From positions 1 through 64,000 of the forward strand of contig NZ_JAMDGZ010000004.1 of assembly GCF_028656935.1 (NCBI RefSeq): 64,000 nt of DNA, in the 5' to 3' direction. Under the pieces are notes generated by a model that was given only the letters and a program-made list of their open reading frames with translations, had not been told where the DNA came from and did not search any database. Within the stretch, counting starts at the first letter, position 1. Each line of letters starts with the position of its first letter. Shown here one piece after another: positions 55,387-64,000 of the stretch. This stretch comes from Pseudomonas rubra. GTDB lineage: Bacteria > Pseudomonadota > Gammaproteobacteria > Pseudomonadales > Pseudomonadaceae. The translations under genes were made by a program, and so were the position numbers.

Positions 55387-56823
55387 TCAGCCTTCGCTGG
55401 TAGCACCGCTCTTGCGCCGCGGGATGCCCAGGCGCTGGCGTCGCTCCCACAGGCACTTGCGGCTTACCCCCAGCTTGCGCGCAAGCTCGGTCTCGGTCAT
55501 GTGATCCTGATGCTCGAGGACGAAATGCTGGAAGTAGTCTTCCAACGACAGGTCTTCGGTTGGCTCGTGGCTGGTGTTGCTGGCGGTGACGCTGCTCGAC
55601 AGGCTGGCGAACGGATCATCGTCTTCCAGGTCGCTGAGTTCGATGTCGATACCCAGCAGGTCGGCGGAAATTTCCGGGCTCTCGCACAGGATCACCGCAC
55701 GCTCAACGGCGTTTTCCAGTTCGCGCACGTTGCCCGGCCAGGAGTAATGCCGAATTGCCTGCTCTGCATCGTGGCCGAACCGCAGGTCGTTACGCCCGAC
55801 TCGCGCACTCTGGCGGGCGAGGAAGGCATTGGCGATTTCGTTGACGTCGGCGCCTCGCTCGCGCAGGGCCGGCAGTTTGAGGGCGATAACGTGCAGGCGG
55901 TAATAAAGGTCTTCACGGAACTGGCCGACCTTGGCCAGGTTCTTCAAGTCGCGGTGGGTGGCGGCGATCAGGCGCACATCGACTTTTTGCGATTGCACCG
56001 AGCCGACCCGTCGGATCTCGCCTTCCTGCAGCACCCGTAGCAGGCGTGCCTGGGCTTCGAGCGGTAGCTCGCCGATTTCGTCGAGGAACAGCGTACCGCC
56101 ATCGGCGGCTTCGACCAGGCCGGCACGCCCGGCACTGGCACCGGTAAAGGCGCCTTTTTCGTGGCCGAACAGTTCCGATTCGATCAGGGTTTCCGGAATG
56201 GCCGCGCAGTTCACCGAGATCATCGGTGCCTTGGCCCGTCGCGAGAGGTTGTGCAGGGCGCGGGCTACCAGCTCTTTACCGGTTCCCGATTCACCCTGGA
56301 TCAGTACATTGGAGTCTGTTGGCGCGACCTTGCGGATTTTGCTGTACAGGTCTTGCATCGGAGGGCAGGTGCCGATGATGCCGATCTCGCCATTGGCCGC
56401 ATTGCTGGCCGCTGCCTTTTCGCTCGCCGCTGCCTTGCCGTTGCCGCGCTCAGCCGCAGCGGCTGGGGCGTTCTGCCGGTCACGCAGGATACGCGCCACG
56501 GCCTGAAGCATTTCATCATGATCGAAGGGCTTGGCGATGTAGTCGACCGCGCCCATCTTCATCGAATCGACGGCAGAACGCAGGCTTGCGTAGCTGGTCA
56601 TGATCAGCACCGGCGTGCCCTGGCCAAGCTTGATCAGCTCGGTGCCAGGTGCGCCTGGCAGGCGCAGATCGCTGACAATCAGGTCGAAGGTCGCAATGCT
56701 GAAGCGCTCCTGGGCTTCCTGCACCGAGCCGGCCTCGCTGACTTGGTACTGGTTGCGCTCAAGCAATCGGCGCAACGCCGAGCGGATGATGGTTTCGTCT
56801 TCGACGATCAGAATATGCGGCAT
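55387..56823 (-). CDS. cbrB: Sigma-54 response regulator CbrB
   Basis: Activator of carbon/nitrogen source use and of crcZ. It has 478 residues. The receiver domain (residues 1-120, phospho-acceptor Asp in [11 protein letters not shown]) is followed by the AAA+ domain with Walker A GESGTGKE and the sigma-54 contact loop GAFTGA in [13 protein letters not shown]. The C-terminal helix-turn-helix is [20 protein letters not shown]. It lies 22 bases after cbrA and acts on the promoter at 55191-55205. Confidence 0.97.
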   Translation of the reverse strand: MPHILIVEDETIIRSALRRLLERNQYQVSEAGSVQEAQERFSIATFDLIVSDLRLPGAPGTELIKLGQGTPVLIMTSYASLRSAVDSMKMGAVDYIAKPFDHDEMLQAVARILRDRQNAPAAAAERGNGKAAASEKAAASNAANGEIGIIGTCPPMQDLYSKIRKVAPTDSNVLIQGESGTGKELVARALHNLSRRAKAPMISVNCAAIPETLIESELFGHEKGAFTGASAGRAGLVEAADGGTLFLDEIGELPLEAQARLLRVLQEGEIRRVGSVQSQKVDVRLIAATHRDLKNLAKVGQFREDLYYRLHVIALKLPALRERGADVNEIANAFLARQSARVGRNDLRFGHDAEQAIRHYSWPGNVRELENAVERAVILCESPEISADLLGIDIELSDLEDDDPFASLSSSVTASNTSHEPTEDLSLEDYFQHFVLEHQDHMTETELARKLGVSRKCLWERRQRLGIPRRKSGATSEG

Positions 56824-56845
56824 TGATTCAATTCTCTCGACGGTC

Positions 56846-59794
56846 TCAGTTCACAGCGGACGTCGCTACGACATGGCGCGGCAGGGTCACTCGGATCCGG
56901 GTACCGCGTTGGCTCTGGCTATCAGCCGGGCTGTCGATGGTGATTTGTCCATAATGCTCTTCCACGATGGAATAGACCAGAGCAAGCCCCAGTCCGGTGC
57001 CTTCGCCCGGGTCCTTGGTGGTGAAGAAGGGTTCGAACAGACGATCCATGATGCTTTTCGGGATACCGCTGCCTTCGTCCTCGACGATCAGGTCGACGGT
57101 ATGTTCGCTGGCCTCGCTCTTGACCCGCACGGCGCTGCCGGGCGGGGAGGCGTCGCGGGCGTTGGACAGCAGGTTGATCAAGACCTGGGCCAGGCGCTGC
57201 GGGTCGCCCTCGACCCAGTGGTCCGGGTCGCAAAGGTTGAAGAACTGTACTTCGAAATTGCGCCGGTTCAAGGCCAGCAGACCGATGGCATCCTGGGCCA
57301 CTTCGGCCAGGCACACGGGCTCGTCGCTGTGCTGGTGGCTGCCGGCATGGGCAAAGCTCATCAACGACTGGACGATGCGCGAGATACGTTTGGTCTGCTC
57401 CAGGATCTGGCTGCTCAGCTCGGTGATCTCGCCATCCTCTTCGCGTTCTTCGCGCAGGTTCTGCGCCAGGCACGCGATGCCGGTGACCGGGTTGCCGATC
57501 TCGTGGGCAACCCCGGCGGCCAGGCGGCCGATGCTGGCCAGGCGTTCAGAGTGCACCAGCTTGTCTTCCAGGGCCTGGGTTTCGGTGAGGTCCTCGACCA
57601 GCAGCACCAGGCCACTGTTACCCGGTGCCAGCGGCTCGTCGATGGCCGCCTTGTGCAGGTTCAACCAACGGGTCTGGCCGTCCAGGCCCAGGCGCTGTTT
57701 GTGCAGGTGTTCGTCGGGCACGTTGATGAAGCCCAGCAGCAGCCCGCGCCAGGGTTCGGCAATGGTGGTCAGGCGCGAGCCAACCACGCGCTTGGCAGGG
57801 ATGCCGGTGAGCTCTTCCATGGCCTTGTTCCACATCAGGATTTCCTGGTCCTTGGCCAGCGAGCAGACGCCCATCGGCAGCTCCTGCAGGGTCTGGCGGT
57901 GGTAGCGGCGCAGGGCATCGAGTTCAGCGGCAAGGCCGGTCAGGCGCGAGTGGTAGTCTTCCAGGCGGCTTTCGATGAAATGGATGTCTTCGGTAACGTA
58001 ATTTTCGTTACCGGACTTGTAGGGCAGGAAGGTCTCGACCATGTCCTGGGCCACACTGGGGCCCATCAGCCCTGAGAGGTTGGCCTCGATGCGGTCGCGC
58101 AAGCGGCGCAGGGCATAGGGGCGGCGCTCGTCGAACGGCAGGTAGAGGTCGCGCAGGGCTTGTTCCACTTCCTTTTGTGCCGCCTTGGCGCCCAGGGGCT
58201 TGGCCAATTGGGTGGCAAACTCCTGGGGCGAGGCGGCGTGCAGCTCACGGCGTTGTGGGCGACGCACGTTATCCACCGCACAGGCCTCGGCAGCGCTGAC
58301 TTCTTCACTGCTGGCGTTGGTGAACAGCGAGATCAGGGTGAACAACAGCACGTTGGCGGCCAGCGAGGCGATCGCGGCCATATGCCAACTGGTATCGTCG
58401 AGCACATAGATCATGTTCAACAGCGGAATGTAGAAGCCCTGCAGGTTGCCCACCAGCGGCAACAGCATGGTCACCATCCACACCAGAATCCCTGCCAGCA
58501 GGCCGGCAATGAAACCGCGGCGGTTGGCGGTCGGCCAGTACAACACTGAAAGCACGCCGGGCAGGAACTGCAAGGTGGCGACGAAAGCGACGATGCCCAG
58601 GTTTGCCAGGTCCTGCTGGCTGCCCAGGGTCAGGTAGAAACCGAAACCGGCAGTGATGATCGCAACGATCAGCGCCCGGCGGGTCCATTTCAGCCAGCGG
58701 TAGATATTGCCCTCGGCCGGTGGCTGGTACAGCGGCAGCACCAGGTGGTTCAAGGCCATGCCCGAGAGGGCCAGGGTGGTGACGATGATCAGCCCGCTGG
58801 AAGCCGATAGCCCGCCGACATAGGCCAGTAGCGCCAGCGCCTGGTTGTTGGCGGCGATGCCCAGGCCCAGAGTGAAGTACTCTGGGCTGGTGCTGGCACC
58901 CATTTTCAGGCCCGCCCAGAGAATCAGCGGCACGGCCAGGCTCATCAGCAGCAGGAACAGCGGCAGGCCCCAGCTGGCGCTGACCAGCGAGCGTGGGTTG
59001 AGGTTCTCGGTGAAGGCCATGTGGTACATGTGCGGCATGACGATGGCGGAGGCGAAGAACACCAGCAGCAGGGTGCGCCAGGGTCCTTCCTGCAATGGCG
59101 TGTGCAAGGCGGCCAAGGCGGTCTGGTTCTGCAGCAACCAGACTTCCAGCTCATGGGGGCCACCAAAGACGCCATACAGTGCATAGAGGCCGATACCGCC
59201 CAGGGCCAGCAGCTTGATGACCGACTCGAAGGCGATGGCAAACACCAGGCCTTCGTGTTTCTCCCGGGTGGCAATGTGGCGGGAGCCGAAGAAGATGGTG
59301 AACAGGGTGATCAGCGCGCAAAAGGCCAGGGCCACCCGGGCCTTGACCGGCTCGCCGGTCAGAATGCTGATGGAGTCGGCCACCGCCTGGATCTGCAGCG
59401 CCAGCAGCGGCAGCACACCAATCAACATGAAAATGGTGGTCAGGGCCCCGGCCCAGGTGCTGCGAAAACGAAAGGCAATCAGGTCGGCCAGCGACGAGAG
59501 CTGGTAGGTGCGGGTGATCTTCAGGATCGGGTAGAGCAGCACCGGCGCCAGCAGGAAGGCGCCGGACACCCCCAGGTAACAGGCGAGAAAACCGTAGCCA
59601 TACTGGTAGGCCAGGCCCACCGAGCCATAAAAGGCCCAGGCACTGGCATAGACGCCCAGCGACAGGGTGTAGGTCAGCGGGTGGCGGATGATCGAGCGCG
59701 GGATCATCCCGCGTTCGCTGACCCAGGCCACGCCGAACAGCACCAGCAGGTAGGCGGCGCTGATCAGGATCATCTGGGTCAGGCTAAAGCTCAT
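56846..59794 (-). CDS. cbrA: Sensor histidine kinase CbrA with transporter-like domain
   Basis: Membrane sensor that pairs with CbrB. It has 982 residues from MSFSLTQM. The first about 500 residues are an SLC5/sodium-solute-symporter-like unit with about 13 membrane helices. A helical linker and a PAS domain ([31 protein letters not shown] in parts) follow. The kinase core has the phospho-His in [14 protein letters not shown] and N-box NLLSNARDA with [13 protein letters not shown]. Starts at GTG 59803 or ATG 59800 are also open. All overlap the end of the small upstream ORF (stop at 59784), so coupling is likely. Confidence 0.95.
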   Translation of the reverse strand: MSFSLTQMILISAAYLLVLFGVAWVSERGMIPRSIIRHPLTYTLSLGVYASAWAFYGSVGLAYQYGYGFLACYLGVSGAFLLAPVLLYPILKITRTYQLSSLADLIAFRFRSTWAGALTTIFMLIGVLPLLALQIQAVADSISILTGEPVKARVALAFCALITLFTIFFGSRHIATREKHEGLVFAIAFESVIKLLALGGIGLYALYGVFGGPHELEVWLLQNQTALAALHTPLQEGPWRTLLLVFFASAIVMPHMYHMAFTENLNPRSLVSASWGLPLFLLLMSLAVPLILWAGLKMGASTSPEYFTLGLGIAANNQALALLAYVGGLSASSGLIIVTTLALSGMALNHLVLPLYQPPAEGNIYRWLKWTRRALIVAIITAGFGFYLTLGSQQDLANLGIVAFVATLQFLPGVLSVLYWPTANRRGFIAGLLAGILVWMVTMLLPLVGNLQGFYIPLLNMIYVLDDTSWHMAAIASLAANVLLFTLISLFTNASSEEVSAAEACAVDNVRRPQRRELHAASPQEFATQLAKPLGAKAAQKEVEQALRDLYLPFDERRPYALRRLRDRIEANLSGLMGPSVAQDMVETFLPYKSGNENYVTEDIHFIESRLEDYHSRLTGLAAELDALRRYHRQTLQELPMGVCSLAKDQEILMWNKAMEELTGIPAKRVVGSRLTTIAEPWRGLLLGFINVPDEHLHKQRLGLDGQTRWLNLHKAAIDEPLAPGNSGLVLLVEDLTETQALEDKLVHSERLASIGRLAAGVAHEIGNPVTGIACLAQNLREEREEDGEITELSSQILEQTKRISRIVQSLMSFAHAGSHQHSDEPVCLAEVAQDAIGLLALNRRNFEVQFFNLCDPDHWVEGDPQRLAQVLINLLSNARDASPPGSAVRVKSEASEHTVDLIVEDEGSGIPKSIMDRLFEPFFTTKDPGEGTGLGLALVYSIVEEHYGQITIDSPADSQSQRGTRIRVTLPRHVVATSAVN

Positions 59795-59960
59795 CGGCAT
59801 CACGTTGGCTCTGCAGGATAAAGGTCACGACGATCAGGATCAGCCAGAGCAGGTACGGGCGATACCAGGCACCGGTTGGCTCGATCCACCAGTCCATGAT
59901 GGCCGGGGAGAACAGGTAGATCCCCACGACCAGAAGCAGGACCAAACGATAGATATACAT
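59784..59960 (-). CDS. Small membrane protein overlapping cbrA (CbrX-like)
   Basis: A 58-residue protein with two hydrophobic segments (YRLVLLLVVGIYLFSPAIM and YLLWLILIVVTFILQS) and a charged end QRDADEL. The ATG has TGAGG about 6 bases upstream. The stop overlaps the cbrA start by 11 bases. An ORF of this kind upstream of cbrA has, to my knowledge, been called cbrX in P. putida; function is not established. Size and position suggest a regulator or partner of CbrA, but that is inference. Confidence 0.82.
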   Translation of the reverse strand: MYIYRLVLLLVVGIYLFSPAIMDWWIEPTGAWYRPYLLWLILIVVTFILQSQRDADEL

Positions 59961-60100
59961 GCTGGCCTCAAAGGTTAGGGCGCTGCGGCTTGGACTTATT
60001 ATTGGCGCAAATGGCTGTGGCGATGGTAACGGGCTTGCACGTTTTTGCCAAAGAATTGAATTTGCTGGGCTTTCTGTGTCGAGGTGCGTACACCGACCGG

Positions 60101-60170
60101 GTGGGAGCGGGCTTGCCCCGCGATGCGATACAGCAGGTAGATCGCAATCGCGGGGCAAGCCCGCTCCCAC
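60101..60170. repeat. REP inverted pair between cbrX-like ORF and gluQRS
   Basis: GTGGGAGCGGGCTTGCCCCG plus CGAT (60101-60124) and its exact inverse at 60147-60170 flank a 22-base loop that itself has a short GCGAT/ATCGC pairing. Same family as the repeats at 9241 and 49057. The remainder of 59961-60175 holds no gene that I can support. Confidence 0.9.
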
Positions 60171-60175
60171 GACGG

Positions 60176-61063
60176 TCAGTGCAGGTCGGCCTCGGGCACG
60201 CTCAGGCGCCGGGGTACGGCCGCAGGGTTCCAGTGCGCTGCGGCATGTGCCAGCACTTCGGCCGGGGTGCCTTGCTCCATACCCGCCTCGGTCGCCTGGC
60301 CCAGCGCGCGCAAGGCCCGTAGCAACAGGGGCGTGGCCTGATCGGCGGAAAGCGGCGGTGAACGGTAGGACTTGCCCAGCTTGTGTCCATCGGGCTGCAC
60401 GATCAGCGGCACGTGCAGGTAACGCGGTTGCGACAGCCCCAGCAGTTCCTGCAGGTACAGCTGGCGCGGGGTGTTATCCAGCAGGTCGGCGCCGCGTACG
60501 ATGTCGGTGACCCCTTGCCAGGCATCATCGAGCACCACCGCCAGTTGATAGGCATAGAGTCCGTCGCGACGACGGATGACGAAATCACCCACATCACGCC
60601 CTAGATGCTGTTCAAAAGGACCCTGAACGCGGTCTTCGAATCGGTAGGTCAACTCCGGCACGCGCAGGCGAATGGCAGCATCCTGCTGGGCATGACCGGC
60701 ATTACGGCACAGGCCGGGGTAAATGCCGTTGTAACCCTCCAACTGCTTGCGCGAGCAGGTACAGGCATAGGCCAGGCCCTGGCGAAACAGGCGTTCGACT
60801 ACCTCGGCATAGGCTTCATGACGCAGGCTTTGATAGACCACCTCGCCATCCCATTGCAGGCCGTAGCTTTCCAGGGTTTGCAGGATCGCTGCCTGGGCGC
60901 CGGGGGCTTCGCGGGGCGGGTCGATGTCTTCCATGCGCACCAGCCAGGTGCCGCCGACTGCCCGGGCGTCGAGCCATGAGGCGAGGGCGGCGACCAGCGA
61001 GCCAAAATGCAGGAAACCACTGGGGGTGGGAGCGAAGCGTCCGATGTAGCGGGAGTTATTCAT
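60176..61063 (-). CDS. gluQRS: Glutamyl-Q tRNA(Asp) synthetase
   Basis: Truncated GluRS paralogue that glutamylates queuosine in tRNA(Asp). It has 295 residues, without the anticodon-binding domain of GluRS. The class I motif is FAPTPSGFLHFGSL (HFGS in place of HIGH), a zinc site is formed by CTCSRK and LCRNAGH, and the second signature is HKLGKSYR. The start MNNSRYIG was preferred to a longer frame. It follows dksA, the conserved dksA-gluQRS pair. Confidence 0.95.
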   Translation of the reverse strand: MNNSRYIGRFAPTPSGFLHFGSLVAALASWLDARAVGGTWLVRMEDIDPPREAPGAQAAILQTLESYGLQWDGEVVYQSLRHEAYAEVVERLFRQGLAYACTCSRKQLEGYNGIYPGLCRNAGHAQQDAAIRLRVPELTYRFEDRVQGPFEQHLGRDVGDFVIRRRDGLYAYQLAVVLDDAWQGVTDIVRGADLLDNTPRQLYLQELLGLSQPRYLHVPLIVQPDGHKLGKSYRSPPLSADQATPLLLRALRALGQATEAGMEQGTPAEVLAHAAAHWNPAAVPRRLSVPEADLH

Positions 61064-61084
61064 GGGGGGCAAGTATGAAAATGA

Positions 61085-61109
61085 AACGGGGCGCCTGATG
61101 CGCCCCGTT
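61085..61109 (-). terminator. Terminator between dksA and gluQRS
   Basis: AACGGGGCGC and GCGCCCCGTT pair on the minus strand and TTTCATTTTC follows, in the gap after dksA. It probably lets some transcription through to gluQRS. Confidence 0.8.
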
Positions 61110-61124
61110 CGGATGGGAGAAGGA

Positions 61125-61574
61125 TCAGCCTTTGCCGACCGTTTTTTCTTTCTTCTCCGCGATTTCCTTGCAGTCAAAGCACAGGTCGGCAGTAGGGCGG
61201 GCTTCCAGTCGGCGAAGACCAATTTCAATGCCACAGCCGTCGCACCAGCCGTATTCCTCGTCCTGGATCTTCTGCAGGGTCTTGTCGATTTTCTTGATCA
61301 GCTTGCGCTCGCGATCACGGTTGCGCAGTTCCAGGGCAAATTCTTCTTCCTGGCTGGCACGATCGGCGGGGTCCGGGAAGTTGGCCGCCTCGTCCTTCAT
61401 GTGGTCCACAGTTCGGTCCACACTGGTCATCAGCTCCTGCTTCCAGGCACCCAGAAGTTTGATGAAGTGTTTGCGCATGGGGTCTCCCATGTACTCTTCA
61501 CCCTTGGTTTCCTGATAGGGTTCGACGCCGTACATGGTCTGACTGCTTTTTTTTTGCTTTTCTAGGGTGGACAT
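61125..61574 (-). CDS. dksA: RNA polymerase-binding factor DksA
   Basis: ppGpp cofactor controlling rRNA and amino-acid promoters. It has 149 residues. The coiled-coil tip carries DPADRASQEEE with the functional Asp residues, and a four-cysteine zinc finger (CDGCGIEIGLRRLEA and CFDCKEIAEKK) identifies the canonical zinc-binding form rather than the Cys-poor DksA2. The start MSTLEKQKKS was chosen by family fit. Confidence 0.97.
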   Translation of the reverse strand: MSTLEKQKKSSQTMYGVEPYQETKGEEYMGDPMRKHFIKLLGAWKQELMTSVDRTVDHMKDEAANFPDPADRASQEEEFALELRNRDRERKLIKKIDKTLQKIQDEEYGWCDGCGIEIGLRRLEARPTADLCFDCKEIAEKKEKTVGKG

Positions 61575-61819
61575 GAATAGACCGCCTCTCACTTTTCTAA
61601 TCCATTGCGCAGGCTGCTCCATCTCCGGCGCCCGCCGGCCCTGCGACTGCGAGCCGCCGAACTTACCAGATCGAATCGGGGTGCGCTACTCCCGGTTGTC
61701 AAGGCCGGGGCAACGGTGCCTGGCCTTGATGATCTTTGCAGTGGACCGCAGGTTTTGCCACACGTTCGACCCGGCGCATGGGTAGAATCAATATTCTAGA
61801 CCCTTTTGAGAGAAGGCTA

Positions 61820-62992
61820 ATGGCCCAGCCCTACAGTGCGCGCAGCCGCGCCATCGAACCTTTCCACGTGATGGCCCTGCTGGCTCGCGCCAATGAGCTG
61901 CAGGCCAGCGGTTGCGACGTGATTCACCTGGAAATCGGCGAGCCGGACTTCACCACCGCCGCGCCGATCATCGAAGCCGGCCAGGCCGCACTGGCCCAGG
62001 GGCACACCCGTTACACCGCTGCCCGTGGGCTGCCAGCGTTGCGTGAAGCGATTGCCGGGTTTTACCAGCAGCGCTACGGGCTGAACGTCGACCCGCAACG
62101 CATCCTCATTACTCCAGGCGGTTCCGGGGCCTTGCTGCTGGCCGCAAGCTTGCTGGTCGACCCGGGCAAGCACTGGCTGCTGGCCGACCCGGGCTACCCG
62201 TGCAATCGGCATTTCCTGAGGCTGGTCGAAGGTGCTGCACAGCTGGTGCCGGTGGGGCCTGAGGTCAACTACCAGCTCACCGCCGACCTAGTCGAGCGGC
62301 ACTGGGACCAGGACACCGTCGGCGCGTTGGTTGCATCGCCGGCCAACCCGACCGGTACCGTGCTTGATCACGGCGAACTGGCCAGCCTGTCGGACGCTAC
62401 CCGCGCCCGTAATGGCCACCTGGTGGTGGACGAGATCTACCACGGCCTGACCTACGGTATGGATGCGCCGAGTGTGCTGGAAGTCGACGACGAAGCTTTC
62501 GTCCTTAATAGTTTTTCCAAGTATTTCGGCATGACCGGCTGGCGCTTGGGGTGGCTGGTCGCCCCCCCGGCGGCGGTGGCCGATCTGGAAAAGCTTGCGC
62601 AAAACCTCTACATCAGCGCACCGAGCATGGCTCAGCACGCCGCTCTGGCCTGTTTCGAGCCCGCCACCCTGGCCATTCTCGAAGAGCGCCGCGGCGAGTT
62701 CGCCCGGCGTCGCGACTTCCTCTTGCCGGCCTTGCGCGAGCTGGGTTTCAAAATTGCTGTCGAGCCTCAGGGCGCGTTCTACCTGTATGCCGATATCAGC
62801 GCCTTTGGCGGTGATGCCTTTGCCTTTTGCCAGCATTTTCTCGAAACCGAGCATGTAGCCTTTACGCCGGGCCTGGACTTCGGCCGCCACCAGGCCAGCC
62901 ATCATGTACGCTTTGCCTACACCCAGAGTTTGCCGCGTTTAGAGCAGGCGGTTGAGCGGATCGCCCGTGGACTGCGGAGCTGGCAAGGCTGA
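61820..62992 (+). CDS. Pyridoxal-phosphate aminotransferase, class I/II
   Basis: A 390-residue fold-type I aminotransferase. [12 protein letters not shown] at the N-terminus, [11 protein letters not shown], and the PLP-binding Lys in [16 protein letters not shown] identify the family; the Arg in HHVRFAY contacts the substrate carboxylate. The start at ATG 61820 has GAGAGAAGG about 6 bases upstream. Substrate cannot be told; aspartate/tyrosine-type keto acids are likely. Its TGA shares bases with the sfsA start (TGATG), coupling the two. Confidence 0.92.
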   Translation: MAQPYSARSRAIEPFHVMALLARANELQASGCDVIHLEIGEPDFTTAAPIIEAGQAALAQGHTRYTAARGLPALREAIAGFYQQRYGLNVDPQRILITPGGSGALLLAASLLVDPGKHWLLADPGYPCNRHFLRLVEGAAQLVPVGPEVNYQLTADLVERHWDQDTVGALVASPANPTGTVLDHGELASLSDATRARNGHLVVDEIYHGLTYGMDAPSVLEVDDEAFVLNSFSKYFGMTGWRLGWLVAPPAAVADLEKLAQNLYISAPSMAQHAALACFEPATLAILEERRGEFARRRDFLLPALRELGFKIAVEPQGAFYLYADISAFGGDAFAFCQHFLETEHVAFTPGLDFGRHQASHHVRFAYTQSLPRLEQAVERIARGLRSWQG

Positions 62993-63705
62993 TGCGTTTT
63001 TCTCCCACACTTGAAACCGCACGTTTGCTGCGCCGCTACAAGCGCTTCCTGGCTGACATCGAGCTGGCCAATGGTGAGCAGATGACCATCCATTGTCCCA
63101 ACACCGGCTCGATGTTCAATTGCATGGTCGAAGGCGGCCAGGTCTGGTTCAGCCGCTCCAATGACCCCAAGCGCAAGCTGCCCGGCACCTGGGAAATCAG
63201 TGAAACGCCGCAAGGGCGGCTGGCCTGCGTCAATACCGGGCGGGCCAACGCCCTGGTGGAAGAGGCCCTGCGCGCTGGCATCATCAGCGAACTGGCCGGG
63301 TTTACCGGGCTCAAGCGCGAAGTGGCCTACGGTGAGGAGCGCAGCCGGGTGGATTTTCGCCTGGAGTTTGCTGACGGCCCGGCCTACGTCGAGGTCAAGA
63401 GCGTGACCCTGGGCTTTGCCGACTCCAGCGTGGCGGCCTTCCCCGACGCGGTCACCCTGCGCGGCGCCAAGCACCTGCGTGAACTGGCAACCCTGGCACG
63501 CCAAGGTGTGCGCGCGGTGCAGCTGTACTGCGTGAACCTCAGCGGTATCGATGCCGTACGCCCGGCCGACGAAATCGACAGCGCCTATGCCGACGCGCTG
63601 CGTGCTGCGGTGGACGACGGCGTCCAAGTGCTGGCCTATGGCACACGGATCGATGGCGAGCAGGTCTACATCGATCGGCCGTTGCCGGTGTTGCTCAATC
63701 GATAA
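62992..63705 (+). CDS. sfsA: DNA/RNA nuclease SfsA family protein
   Basis: A 237-residue SfsA protein, first named for sugar fermentation stimulation in E. coli and reported to bind DNA. Family markers are [22 protein letters not shown] in parts, the catalytic-looking ERSRVDFRL and [12 protein letters not shown] (restriction-like D-ExK arrangement), and QLYCVNLSG. It begins in the aminotransferase stop codon. The nuclease call rests on family similarity. Confidence 0.92.
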   Translation: MRFSPTLETARLLRRYKRFLADIELANGEQMTIHCPNTGSMFNCMVEGGQVWFSRSNDPKRKLPGTWEISETPQGRLACVNTGRANALVEEALRAGIISELAGFTGLKREVAYGEERSRVDFRLEFADGPAYVEVKSVTLGFADSSVAAFPDAVTLRGAKHLRELATLARQGVRAVQLYCVNLSGIDAVRPADEIDSAYADALRAAVDDGVQVLAYGTRIDGEQVYIDRPLPVLLNR

Positions 63706-64000
63706 GCCAGATGCCCTGGCTGTCTTCGCGACAGTTCAGGGCCGTCAGTTGCTCTCCCTCGCAGGGGCCCGCCACGCATTCGCCAGACTCGATCAGAAAC
63801 AGTGCGCCGTGACGTGTGCAGGCGATCAGGCTGGCGCTGCTGTCGAGAAAGGCGTCAGCTTCCCAGTTCAGGGCAATACCGCGATGGGGGCAGTAATTGC
63901 GGTACAAATAGACTGTGCCGGCGCGCCGAACCGCGAAAATCTCCAGGTCATCGACACTGAAACCTCGGCTCTGGCCTTCGCCCAGTTGCTCGGATCGACA
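63695..64000 (-). CDS. Rieske [2Fe-2S] domain protein, 5' part outside window
   Basis: The open frame runs to the right edge and supplies 101 C-terminal residues. The Rieske cluster ligands are Cys and His in NYCPHRG and Cys and His in [10 protein letters not shown], and the fold ends GIWLID. The frame continues upstream of the internal TTG at 63907 as [12 protein letters not shown], so the true start is beyond base 64000. It is convergent with sfsA, overlapping by 11 bases. Small stand-alone Rieske proteins serve as electron carriers; no partner is visible. Confidence 0.88.
   Translation of the reverse strand, partial: CRSEQLGEGQSRGFSVDDLEIFAVRRAGTVYLYRNYCPHRGIALNWEADAFLDSSASLIACTRHGALFLIESGECVAGPCEGEQLTALNCREDSQGIWLID

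Overview
The window is a stretch of core chromosome from a fluorescent Pseudomonas, most likely of the P. putida group. The evidence is high G+C, gene order that follows the known Pseudomonas lldPD / fur-recN / grpE-dnaK-dnaJ-dapB-carAB-greA / ftsH-folP-glmM-tpiA-secG / rimP-nusA-infB-rbfA-truB-rpsO-pnp / pgi-panCB-folK-pcnB-cbrBA-gluQRS-dksA blocks, a CrcZ-type small RNA behind cbrB, and putida-style REP hairpins. The only clearly accessory DNA is the leftmost 1.6 kb, where a tyrosine-recombinase gene abuts the 3' end of ssrA, a classic genomic-island junction.

Layout. 1-2001: integrase (apparently broken) and tmRNA. 2104-9238: a small periplasmic protein, then the lactate module dld-lldD-lldP (minus strand) with its divergent regulator lldR and a perfect operator palindrome. 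9323-11786: smpB, ratA, rnfH, bamE and a cysteine-free fur. 11879-18512: recN, then the sigma-32-controlled grpE-dnaK-dnaJ chaperone genes and dapB. 18762-23788: a terminator-like carA leader, carA, carB, greA. 23766-30808: a small membrane protein, yhbY, rlmE, ftsH, folP, glmM, tpiA, secG. 30828-39976: tRNA-Leu(GAG), initiator tRNA-Met and the translation/RNA operon rimP-nusA-infB-rbfA-truB-rpsO-pnp.

From 40235 rightwards: a BON-domain periplasmic protein, then a long minus-strand series (DUF748 envelope protein, rRNA methyltransferase-like protein, thiolase, MpaB-like oxygenase, acs, pgi, panC-panB, folK, pcnB). The crcZ sRNA gene lies between pcnB and cbrB, behind a sigma-54 promoter and candidate CbrB sites. 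It is followed by cbrB, cbrA and a 58-residue membrane ORF overlapping cbrA, then gluQRS and dksA. The right end has a PLP aminotransferase coupled to sfsA and the 3' part of a Rieske protein that runs off the window.

How parts work together. ssrA and smpB, the two halves of trans-translation, flank the lactate genes. CbrAB and CrcZ form one complete carbon-catabolite-control circuit in a single locus. The metY-rimP-nusA-infB block couples initiator tRNA, transcription elongation and translation initiation. I see no CRISPR array, insertion sequence, prophage structural gene, secretion system or obviously new defence system. The most interesting items are regulatory RNA/DNA structures (carA leader, rpsO-pnp stem-loop, crcZ architecture, the palindrome before the BON gene), the cbrX-like small protein and the interrupted integrase.
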